From positions 1 to 6,123 of the forward strand of contig JAUXDF010000208.1 of NCBI GenBank assembly GCA_030618505.1: DNA of 6,123 nucleotides, written 5' to 3'. The first letter of the stretch is position 1; each line of letters opens with the position of its first letter. The position numbers and the translations under genes are program-made. Source of the stretch: Spongiibacteraceae bacterium. GTDB lineage: Bacteria; Pseudomonadota; Gammaproteobacteria; Pseudomonadales; PIVM01. This document shows, piece by piece, positions 1 through 6,007 of this stretch. The notes below the pieces were generated by a model, which searched no databases, had not been told where the DNA came from, and worked only from the letters and a program-made list of their open reading frames with translations.

Positions 1-93
1 GGGAATACTATAGCGACTTGGATGGCGGTGCTAGGTGGGTTTAATTTGCGCTTACGCTAAATACCTTTAAAAACAGGCATATATGAGAGTATT

Positions 94-112
94 CTGGATG
101 GTGCTGGATGGT
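94..112 (+). repeat. Tandem CTGGATGGT unit, two copies
   Basis: CTGGATGGT occurs at 94-102 and again at 104-112, separated by one base. The core CTGGATGG recurs in the right arm of the downstream palindrome (267-274), in inverted form in its left arm (141-148), and again between hslO and pckA (4947-4954). A near match, TTGGATGG, lies at 18-25. The first copy with its flank (92-101) is exactly complementary to 141-150, so it could form a hairpin that competes with the long palindrome. The repetition is seen directly. Its function is unknown; a degenerate copy of the palindrome arm is one explanation. Confidence 0.6.
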
Positions 113-134
113 ATAGGAGCTATGGTTACCTAAC

Positions 135-280
135 TAGTGCCCATCCAGAAATTAAACAAAGAGGTCATGGCCAATGCTGATCTTGCGACTTAAAGGCCTT
201 GAAAAGGCCTAGGAGCTGGATTTGCGTTGGCTATGACCGGACTTGATTTTCGAAAGCTACCAGTTTCTGGATGGGCACTA
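135..280. repeat. 146-bp nested palindrome (REP/MITE-like structured element)
   Basis: Three stems are nested. The outer arms TAGTGCCCATCCAGAAA (135-151) and its exact reverse complement (264-280) give 17 perfect pairs. The middle arms 163-177 and 224-238 give 15 pairs, 13 Watson-Crick and two G-U, and after one mismatch continue with five more (179-183 with 218-222, two of them G-U). The core is AGGCCTT (194-200), loop GAA, and AAGGCCT (204-210). So many aligned stems cannot be chance, and the wobble pairs suggest that the fold as RNA or single-stranded DNA is maintained. There is no ORF for a transposase inside, and no clear target-site duplication at the ends. It resembles REP/BIME or MITE-type repeats, but I cannot assign a family. 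It ends three bases before the SDR start codon. Confidence 0.8.
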
Positions 281-283
281 ACT

Positions 284-1270
284 ATGAATCTACATAACCT
301 TAAGGCCCAACAAGACAAACGCGCTATCGTTTTTGGCGGCAGCGGTTTTATCGGCAGTCATGTCACTGAGCAACTGATGCTGGCAGGACACAATGTTTGT
401 GCCGTTGTCCGCTCGGGCAGTGACACCCGGTTCCTGCAAAGTATTTCAGCCAGGACCCAGGAAATCGATTTTAGCTGTCCACAACAAATCACCGATGCTA
501 TTGCCAGCCACGAAACCGTTTTCTGCTGTCTAGCCAATCCAAAACACCATCAGTCTATGGATGGCCTTAGAGAAATCGAAGTTAGGCTCAGCGCAAAAAT
601 ACTCGAATCTGCCATCGCCGCCGGCGCCAAACGATTTATGCTGCTAAGCACGGTAATGGTCTACGGATTTTCCCGCCCGGCACGGGCTATTGATGAAAGC
701 TATCCACCCAAGCCAACTTACACCTTTAACCGCGTTGCGCTGGAAAGAGAAGAGACCTTAAAAGCTATCGCCGGTAAAAACAATATTGAACTCGTTATCC
801 TCAGGCCAAGTAATACTATTGGCAAACGCGACATTCAGATGGCACAACTTTTCGGCTCTTATCGACAGGGTTTTTTCCCGGTTTTTGGACGCAAAGAAAT
901 ACTTTTTTCCGGCATCGATACTCGCGATATTGGCAGAGCAATGGTTTTTTTAGCAGAACTGGCAGAGGCGAGCAATCAAACCTATTTAGTCAAAGGATTT
1001 GATACCTCCTGGATAAAACTAAAAACCAGCCTGGATACCATTAGCGGAAAAAATCCCAAAATAATAAAACTGCCGGTAGCGGTGCTAAAAGCCTTTGGTT
1101 TTCTTTGTGAACAACTGCTGCCCTATAGTAGTGAGCCACAGTTAAGTCGTTTTTCCGTTGCCGTTATGTCCACTCATACGCTGTTTGATACCAGAAAAAT
1201 AGCTGACGCGGGATTTGCCCCCCACTACTCCCTCGAAGATGCTCTCAAAGACTACCTTGATGATGGTTAA
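284..1270 (+). CDS. NAD(P)-dependent epimerase/dehydratase-like protein (extended SDR)
   Basis: From ATG 284 the product is 328 residues, cytosolic, without signal peptide or membrane helix. The dinucleotide-binding motif GGSGFIG is at residues 18-24, followed by a typical first beta-alpha-beta unit (GHNVCAVVR). STVMVYG near 122-128 supplies the catalytic Ser/Thr region. The expected YxxxK reads YTFNR (Tyr146, Arg150), so the active-site lysine appears to be arginine. The middle part (LRPSNTIG; FSGIDTRDIGRAM) and the C-terminal LPVAVLKAFGF fit epimerase and 3-beta-HSD-like extended SDRs. The substrate is unknown. The frame is open upstream to ATG 233 and TTG 227 (347 residues), but those extra codons only translate the palindrome arm, so I prefer 284, with GGATGGG (269-275) as a possible ribosome site. 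An ABC permease gene follows after 65 bases and may be co-transcribed. Confidence 0.85.
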   Translation: MNLHNLKAQQDKRAIVFGGSGFIGSHVTEQLMLAGHNVCAVVRSGSDTRFLQSISARTQEIDFSCPQQITDAIASHETVFCCLANPKHHQSMDGLREIEVRLSAKILESAIAAGAKRFMLLSTVMVYGFSRPARAIDESYPPKPTYTFNRVALEREETLKAIAGKNNIELVILRPSNTIGKRDIQMAQLFGSYRQGFFPVFGRKEILFSGIDTRDIGRAMVFLAELAEASNQTYLVKGFDTSWIKLKTSLDTISGKNPKIIKLPVAVLKAFGFLCEQLLPYSSEPQLSRFSVAVMSTHTLFDTRKIADAGFAPHYSLEDALKDYLDDG

Positions 1271-1335
1271 TTTTTTCGTTATCCGTTACCCTCACAGATA
1301 TGCACTTCTAATTCTATTTCAGGGCATTCACTACA

Positions 1336-2181
1336 ATGAGCGCAGTTTCACCAGCACCGACACACCGTCTTTTTATTAGTCACCTGTGGATTATCGCAGG
1401 CTTTGAATTAACCCGCCTGTTCTCTACCCGAAGGGGTTTACTCTATCTCATTACCTTCGCTGTCATCTGGTATTTTATTCTTTTCTACCCGATCTCAATG
1501 GCAGCTGGAGCAGTACAAAACAGCGAGCATAACGAGCAGGGGCTGGCCTTCTTTGATATGCTCGGGCTAAGTTCGTTACTGTTGTGGAAGGTACCGGAAT
1601 TTGCTGTTTACTGGCGCTTCGCTCTGTACCTTTTCCCCTTGCTGTGTATTTTCCTTACAGCGGATCAAACTTCTTCTGACCGGGAAAAAGGTACGCTGCG
1701 ATTCTTAACTTTACGCTGCAGTCGTGACAGCATTTTCTTTGGTCGCTTTGCTGGACTGATGTTAATCCAGGGGATTCTTATTATCACCAGCCTGCTGAGC
1801 ACGATGGCCCTCGTGCTCTGGCGAGACTTATCCCTCTTTGGCGCGGCCCTCAATAGTGTGCTGGCGATCAGTGTTAATCTGATTTTTATTCTACTGCCCT
1901 TTACCGCCATGATGGCATTACTTTCCGCTGCGGTACGCTCGGCACGCCAGGCTACCGTCTGGGCAATATTGACATGGACATTACTCGCCGCTTTGCTAAA
2001 GGGAGTAGCAACCCTGCTGCCCTCCCTGTTTTTTTTACAATATCTGGTACCTGGCATGCAACTTCCCGCCTTGGCGCAGATACCCGAATGGCAAACATTG
2101 CAACTCGCTTATATTCCGCTAATGCAAACTGCGCTGTTATTACTCGCCGGACGCAGGGTTATGGCATGGAGGGCGTTGTAA
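1336..2181 (+). CDS. ABC-2 type transporter permease
   Basis: This 281-residue integral inner-membrane protein has about six hydrophobic segments, near residues 34-56, 93-109, 137-161, 168-198, 206-236 and 255-272. Between the second and third lies SSDREKGTLRFL (about 113-124); the EKGT motif is a hallmark of ABC-2 and NosY-type permeases, where it precedes a short cytoplasmic coupling region. No signal peptide is seen; a short N-terminal cytoplasmic stretch (about 1-15) precedes an amphipathic or hydrophobic part. Its ATPase gene begins one base after its stop codon, so the two should form one transporter, probably as a dimer of each subunit. ABC-2 systems mostly export lipids, polysaccharides or drugs, or assist maturation as NosFY does; nothing here fixes the substrate. 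AGGG at 1321-1324, 11 bases before the ATG, is a weak ribosome site. Confidence 0.88.
   Translation: MSAVSPAPTHRLFISHLWIIAGFELTRLFSTRRGLLYLITFAVIWYFILFYPISMAAGAVQNSEHNEQGLAFFDMLGLSSLLLWKVPEFAVYWRFALYLFPLLCIFLTADQTSSDREKGTLRFLTLRCSRDSIFFGRFAGLMLIQGILIITSLLSTMALVLWRDLSLFGAALNSVLAISVNLIFILLPFTAMMALLSAAVRSARQATVWAILTWTLLAALLKGVATLLPSLFFLQYLVPGMQLPALAQIPEWQTLQLAYIPLMQTALLLLAGRRVMAWRAL
2168..2173 (+). promoter_or_regulatory. Ribosome binding site of the ABC ATPase gene, inside the permease gene
   Basis: GGAGGG lies nine bases before ATG 2183 and within the last codons of the permease gene. It is the strongest Shine-Dalgarno sequence on the plus strand of the window and fixes the ATPase start. The one-base gap between the permease stop (2179-2181) and this start suggests translational coupling, so the two subunits would be made in balance. 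Confidence 0.75.
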
Positions 2182-2182
2182 G

Positions 2183-3094
2183 ATGAGCAGCCCTATCATC
2201 CAATGCCAGCAACTAAGCAAACAATTTTCCGGCAAGCTTGCCCTCGACAATATTAGCTTTGAAATTCAGGCTGGCCAACCGGTTGCACTGGTCGGCCCAA
2301 ACGGCGCTGGCAAAACTACGCTGTTAAGCATCCTCAGCGGCTACCTTCGAGCTAGCGCTGGCACGGTACGGCTGTTCGGCCACAAACCCGGATCAAGCGC
2401 ACTTTTTGGTCGACTCAGTGCCTTGCCACAGGACGCCCAGCTCGATAATAACTTTAGCATCTCCAAACAACTTTCACTCTATGCCCGACTGCAGGGAATG
2501 ACACGCCAACAGGCATCCAGCGAAGCCTGGAGGGTGCTGGAGTTGATGCAACTAAGGGACGCTGGCAATGAGCAACCCGCCGCACTGAGTCATGGCATGG
2601 GCAAGCGCGTTGCCATTGCACAGGCACTGATCGGCCAACCCAATCTGGTGCTGCTCGATGAACCTACCGCCGGCCTCGACCCGACCAACGCCAGAAATAT
2701 TCGTCAGATTGTTACTGAGCTTTCTGTTGATACCACCTTTATTATTAGCTCACATAATTTGGCCGAACTTGAGCGTCTCTGCAGCACTGTCTTACATCTT
2801 GATAAAGGGCAATTGCAAATACAAACCGCACAGCCAGACAATCAAAGTTCTGGCTACCTTACTGTGCATATGCTGGACTCACCTGGCATCGAACTGCTTA
2901 GCAGCCTTCAGCAAATGCCCGGCGTGCTTAAGGTCAAACAACAACACAATAATGAATATATTATTCATTACGATGCGCAACGCTCAGCAGATTTTGATCA
3001 GCAGTTGCTTGCCTGCCTGGCCAGCAAGGGCTGGAATTATCGGCAACTTATAAAGGGAAAAACACTGGAAGAAAAATTATTTTCTGGGGCTTAG
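2183..3094 (+). CDS. ABC transporter ATP-binding protein
   Basis: The 303-residue product is a cytosolic ATPase subunit that would drive the permease encoded just upstream. All nucleotide-binding motifs are present: Walker A GPNGAGKTT (39-47 region), Q-loop LPQD (81-84), signature LSHGMGKR (135-142), Walker B LVLLDEP (155-161), D-loop GLD (164-166) and the switch histidine in SSHNL (His191). The signature is LSHGM rather than LSGGQ, as is often seen in the CcmA/NosF-like branch (COG1131 type). Residues from about 215 onward form a C-terminal extension typical of that group, ending in a TLEEKLF element. The length is normal and nothing is broken. An AT-rich perfect inverted repeat (2950-2970) lies in the C-terminal part. 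The transported substrate cannot be told from the sequence. Confidence 0.95.
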   Translation: MSSPIIQCQQLSKQFSGKLALDNISFEIQAGQPVALVGPNGAGKTTLLSILSGYLRASAGTVRLFGHKPGSSALFGRLSALPQDAQLDNNFSISKQLSLYARLQGMTRQQASSEAWRVLELMQLRDAGNEQPAALSHGMGKRVAIAQALIGQPNLVLLDEPTAGLDPTNARNIRQIVTELSVDTTFIISSHNLAELERLCSTVLHLDKGQLQIQTAQPDNQSSGYLTVHMLDSPGIELLSSLQQMPGVLKVKQQHNNEYIIHYDAQRSADFDQQLLACLASKGWNYRQLIKGKTLEEKLFSGA

Positions 3095-3261
3095 CGCTCT
3101 AGACCCGAGCCGATAAAAGTAAAATTAATTACACGCATTCAGGGCATAGTGTCTACATAGTGATGGGGTATTAATTCAGGCGCTCTACATTCGCCCCTGA
3201 CAAAGACCACACAACGCCCAGCAGCAAGATCAGGTTCCTTAACAACCGGGTAAACAGCCAC

Positions 3262-3288
3262 AAAAAAACCGCCCGAAGGCGGTTTTTT
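3262..3288. terminator. Bidirectional rho-independent terminator between the ABC genes and pckA
   Basis: The stem CCGCC (3269-3273) / GGCGG (3278-3282) is flanked by seven A on the left and six T on the right, so either strand gives a GC hairpin followed by a U-tract. On the minus strand the loop is UUCG closed by C-G, an exceptionally stable tetraloop; on the plus strand it is CGAA. It begins 18 bases past the pckA stop codon and is the main pckA terminator. It also lies 167 bases past the ABC ATPase stop, and I see no other terminator for that operon. Confidence 0.9.
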
Positions 3289-3306
3289 ACCCTGCAAAAG
3301 CAGGTC

Positions 3307-4869
3307 TTAATCGGCCTTGGGTCCGGCAGCGACAACTTCATCGGCAACATCAAATTTCTTGAAGTTCTCCTGAAACAGTTTGGCCAGCTCATTAGCCTGC
3401 TCATTGTAGGCTGCCTCATCACCCCAGGATTTACGCGGATCAATGTATTTTGCATCAACACCCGGAATCGCTGTAGGAAATTCCAGATTTAACATTTCGA
3501 TACGATCTGTTGCTGCATTATCCAAATCACCATTTTGTGCCGCCGCAACAATCGCACGGGTAACAGGGATAGGAAAGCGTGAACCCGTGCCACCCGGAGC
3601 GCCAGAGCCGCCAGTCCAACCAGTGTTAACTAGGTAAACACGGCTATCAAAATCTTCAATACGCTTCATCAGCAGGTCTGCATAAACTCTGGCCGGATGC
3701 GGCATAAAAGGCGCGCCAAAACAGGTGGAAAAAGTCGGGTGAATACCGTCCTCGGCGCCCAGCTCGGTAGAACCAACACGGGCGGTATAACCGCTGAGGA
3801 AATGAAATGCTGCCGCCTCTTTGCTGAGAATAGAAACCGGAGGTAAAACACCGGAAACATCACAGGTCAGGAAGATCACAGTTTTTGGCTCACCTGCGCA
3901 GTTTTCTGGCACACGCTTTTCAACATGCTCAAGAGGATAACAGCAGCGGCCATTTTCGGTCAGGCTGGTATCGTCATAATCTGCCAAGCGCTTGTCGTCG
4001 CTGATCACAACATTCTCAACAATAGCACCAAATCTGATAGCGTCCCAAATCACCGGCTCATTTTTCTGGCTCAAATTAATAGTTTTTGCATAACAACCAC
4101 CTTCGATATTAAACACCGCTCCCTTTGCCCAGCCGTGCTCATCATCACCAATCAGAAAACGCTCTGGATCCGCTGACAAAGTGGTTTTTCCAGTACCTGA
4201 AAGCCCGAAGAAAAGTGCTGTGTCGCCATGCTGACCCACGTTAGCAGAGCAGTGCATGGACATTATGTCTTTCTCGGGCAACAGGAAGTTTTGCACCGAG
4301 AACATCGATTTTTTCATCTCGCCGGCATAACCCATACCCGCCAACAGTACTTTACGCTGGGCAAAGTTGATCAGCACTACACCATCGGAGTTGGTTCCAT
4401 CACGCTCAGGCTCACAAACAAAACCCACCGCATTGATAATCGTCCAGGCTTCTTTCGCTTTGGGATTGTATTTGTCAGGACGAATAAACATGTTCAGACC
4501 AAACAGGTTTTGCCAGGCCGTTTCAGTATTCACCTTCACCGCAAGATAATGCTCATCGTGGGCACCAACATGCAGGTGCTGCACGTAATGATCCTTTGAG
4601 CCCAGGTAGTCCTCAACACGAGACCACAACGCATCAAACTTATCTGCGTCGAAGGGGCGGTTTACTGCACCCCAGTCAATAGAGTCCTGGGTGCTTGGCT
4701 CCTTAACAATAAAACGATCAGCCGGGGAGCGTCCGGTACGCTTGCCGGTCTCTACTACCAAAGCGCCATTGTCTGCAAGCCGCCCTTCACCATTGAGGAG
4801 AGCTCGCTCAATCAGCTGTGCTGGGCTAAGGTCCTTGTATATTGTCGTCTGATCAAGTTCTACGGTCAT
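3307..4869 (-). CDS. pckA: Phosphoenolpyruvate carboxykinase (ATP)
   Basis: The 520-residue product is the cytosolic enzyme that turns oxaloacetate and ATP into PEP, CO2 and ADP, the first committed step of gluconeogenesis (EC 4.1.1.49). Family motifs appear in order: TGRSP with substrate-binding Arg47, GYAGEMKK (Tyr181, Lys186/Lys187), MHCSAN with metal ligand His206, P-loop GLSGTGKTT (222-230), kinase-2 metal site IGDDEHGW (Asp242/Asp243), TENGRCCYPL with Arg308, and NTGWTGG (415-421). The kinase-1a P-loop and lack of GTP-type motifs mark the ATP-dependent family. The length is close to the E. coli enzyme (540) and other bacterial forms. ATG 4869 is supported by AGGA seven bases upstream. 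A strong terminator follows. The gene sits downstream of hslO on the same strand after a 196-base gap, so its own promoter is likely, though none is clear. Confidence 0.99.
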   Translation of the reverse strand: MTVELDQTTIYKDLSPAQLIERALLNGEGRLADNGALVVETGKRTGRSPADRFIVKEPSTQDSIDWGAVNRPFDADKFDALWSRVEDYLGSKDHYVQHLHVGAHDEHYLAVKVNTETAWQNLFGLNMFIRPDKYNPKAKEAWTIINAVGFVCEPERDGTNSDGVVLINFAQRKVLLAGMGYAGEMKKSMFSVQNFLLPEKDIMSMHCSANVGQHGDTALFFGLSGTGKTTLSADPERFLIGDDEHGWAKGAVFNIEGGCYAKTINLSQKNEPVIWDAIRFGAIVENVVISDDKRLADYDDTSLTENGRCCYPLEHVEKRVPENCAGEPKTVIFLTCDVSGVLPPVSILSKEAAAFHFLSGYTARVGSTELGAEDGIHPTFSTCFGAPFMPHPARVYADLLMKRIEDFDSRVYLVNTGWTGGSGAPGGTGSRFPIPVTRAIVAAAQNGDLDNAATDRIEMLNLEFPTAIPGVDAKYIDPRKSWGDEAAYNEQANELAKLFQENFKKFDVADEVVAAGPKAD

Positions 4870-4876
4870 TCTGGTA

Positions 4877-4880
4877 TCCT
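4877..4880 (-). promoter_or_regulatory. Ribosome binding site of pckA
   Basis: AGGA on the minus strand lies seven bases before the pckA ATG, at a good distance for translation initiation. It supports the start used here, giving a protein that begins MTVELDQTT. Confidence 0.65.
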
Positions 4881-5065
4881 GTCTGCTTTGGTCTTTTCAG
4901 GTGGCTGTCGGACTTACATATGCTCTGACTGCCTCCCGCCGCTAGGCTGGATGGCTCGAGGGAGTGTTCGCTCTGGCCCCAGTTATTTTTTTTTGGGGCG
5001 TTATTATGGCAAAAAATCGCCCAATACGCTAAGGCTAAGCGGCAAAAAATTATAATAATCTCTCC
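4881..5065 (-). other. hslO-pckA intergenic region / pckA leader with hairpin and repeats
   Basis: This gap has no gene on either strand. Read on the minus strand from hslO, it contains an exact TATAAT (5049-5054) without a matching -35 box, then two copies of ATTTTTTGCC (5041-5050 and 5008-5017) as direct repeats. Between the copies lies a short tandem GCTAAG repeat. A hairpin follows with six-base arms (4976-4981 and 4994-4999); its loop includes most of a run of nine A (T on the plus strand). A weaker hairpin (4953-4978) and one CTGGATGG copy (4947-4954, plus strand) come nearer to pckA. No clean terminator for hslO is seen: T-runs exist but the preceding stems are weak. The pckA promoter most likely lies here, but I cannot place it. 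Confidence 0.45.
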
Positions 5066-5935
5066 CTAATGAGGCCGAGAAGGGGAGCGACCCGCTAAAA
5101 GCCCTCTTAATTCACTGGCTTTATAGCGATAAACCGTGCCACAAAACTGACAGTCCATCGCTATCTCCCCCTGTTCCGCTAATATCTCTTCCAGCTCCTG
5201 CTGATCAAGAGTAATGAGTGCCCGCTCAGTACGCTCCCTGGAGCAAGTGCAGCTAAACGCTATCGGCTTTGCATCAAACAGACGCACAGTCTCCTGGTGG
5301 TATAAACGATGCAGCAACTCCTCGGCGGGCAAGCCCAACATCTCCTCTGCTTTCATCGTGTTGGCCAGCTGGGTGAGGTGACCCCACACTTGCTCGCCCT
5401 GCTCTGCACTTTCACTTTCTTGCAGGGGCAATTGCTGTAGCAAAAAGCCTGCACAAGACCCCTCATCGGCAGCCAGCCATAATCGCGTAGGTAGTTGTTC
5501 TGACTGGGAAAAGTATGCCTCAAGACAGCTTGCAAGATTTTCACCCTGCAACGGCACTATACCCTGATAGCGCTGACCATTACGCGGCTCGATGGTAATC
5601 GCCATACTGCCACCAGCAAAGAGTTCAGCAAAGCCCAACTCCTCCGCCGGCAACTCACCACGGGCAATCGCCCTTAACTGCTGCTGTGAATTACACTCCG
5701 CCATCAGTAGAGAAACCGGCCCATCACAGCGCAGCTGCAAACTCAGCAAACCATCAAATTTAAGCGTGCTACTGAGTAATACGCTGGCGGCGATAAATTC
5801 ACCCAGCAATTTGGCTAGCGGCGGCTGATAACTGTGTCCGGCAATAGCCAGTTGATAACTGCTATTCAGCTTTACCAGCTCACCACGAATATCACTCTGG
5901 TCAAATATAAAGCGCTGTGTTTGATTAACATCCAT
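5066..5935 (-). CDS. hslO: Hsp33 redox-regulated molecular chaperone
   Basis: The 289-residue product matches Hsp33 in length (E. coli 292). It is a cytosolic holdase that is kept off when four reduced cysteines bind zinc and is switched on by oxidation combined with unfolding. The switch is complete: CTC (Cys229, Cys231) and CQFC (Cys262, Cys265), with the same 31-residue distance between pairs as in E. coli. The N-terminal domain starts RFIFDQSDIRGELVKL, typical of the family, followed by the linker region near 170-225. Four further cysteines (70, 81, 137, 161) lie outside the switch. The start ATG has only a weak GAG ribosome site, which lies inside a small palindrome (5936-5948). It follows the hslR-like gene after 72 bases on the same strand and precedes pckA. 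Confidence 0.98.
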   Translation of the reverse strand: MDVNQTQRFIFDQSDIRGELVKLNSSYQLAIAGHSYQPPLAKLLGEFIAASVLLSSTLKFDGLLSLQLRCDGPVSLLMAECNSQQQLRAIARGELPAEELGFAELFAGGSMAITIEPRNGQRYQGIVPLQGENLASCLEAYFSQSEQLPTRLWLAADEGSCAGFLLQQLPLQESESAEQGEQVWGHLTQLANTMKAEEMLGLPAEELLHRLYHQETVRLFDAKPIAFSCTCSRERTERALITLDQQELEEILAEQGEIAMDCQFCGTVYRYKASELRGLLAGRSPSRPH

Positions 5936-5948
5936 TGAGTACTACTCA
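5936..5948 (-). repeat. 13-bp palindrome abutting the hslO start codon
   Basis: TGAGTACTACTCA is a perfect palindrome around one central base and touches the hslO ATG. As minus-strand RNA it can form a 5-bp stem with a three-base loop. That stem contains the only GAG that could serve as ribosome site, nine bases from the ATG. It could be an operator, a weak translation-blocking hairpin, or chance; the sequence does not decide. Confidence 0.4.
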
Positions 5949-5970
5949 GCTTGATAATAAAAAAGCGGGG

Positions 5971-5979
5971 ATTTTAGCA
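5971..5979 (-). promoter_or_regulatory. Candidate extended -10 promoter of hslO
   Basis: On the minus strand TGCTAAAAT is an extended -10 element (TGn plus TAAAAT, five of six consensus bases). It lies between the hslR-like stop and hslO, about 35 bases before the hslO ATG. No good -35 box is found at 15-18 bases, which extended -10 promoters can tolerate. I see no clear heat-shock sigma-32 promoter. Read-through from hslR is an alternative. Confidence 0.4.
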
Positions 5980-6007
5980 GAGCCAACAAAACGAAACCTT
6001 CTCGCCA

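Noticed and set aside
1..60. Possible 3' end of an upstream plus-strand gene
   Set aside because: Frame 1 is open to TAA at 58-60 and frame 3 to TAA at 42-44. Both peptides are too short to recognise and open frames of this size are expected by chance; I cannot choose between them.
135..280. Integron attC site
   Set aside because: The palindromic form suggested it, but I see no convincing paired RYYYAAC/GTTRRRY core sites, no cassette array and no integrase.
1665..2057. Minus-strand open frame of 130 codons inside the permease gene
   Set aside because: It lies wholly antisense to a gene with clear membrane helices and the EKGT motif; its product is arginine-rich and looks like no known family.
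3171..3461. Minus-strand open frame overlapping the 3' end of pckA and the terminator
   Set aside because: It is another frame of pckA, runs through a strong terminator, and has no recognisable domain. The hydrophobic stretch near its end is probably accidental.
4228..4599. Plus-strand open frame of 123 codons antisense to pckA
   Set aside because: It is a shadow of the highly conserved pckA coding sequence; the histidine-rich composition reflects the complementary strand.
4976..4999. Terminator for hslO
   Set aside because: The six-base arms form a hairpin, but the run of T/A is in the loop and no U-tract follows on the minus strand, so it does not have terminator architecture.
5049..5054. 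TATAAT as pckA promoter
   Set aside because: The -10 match is exact, but the hexamer 17 bases upstream (CGGCCT) is nothing like a -35 box and the sequence lies in an AT-rich stretch where such matches are common.
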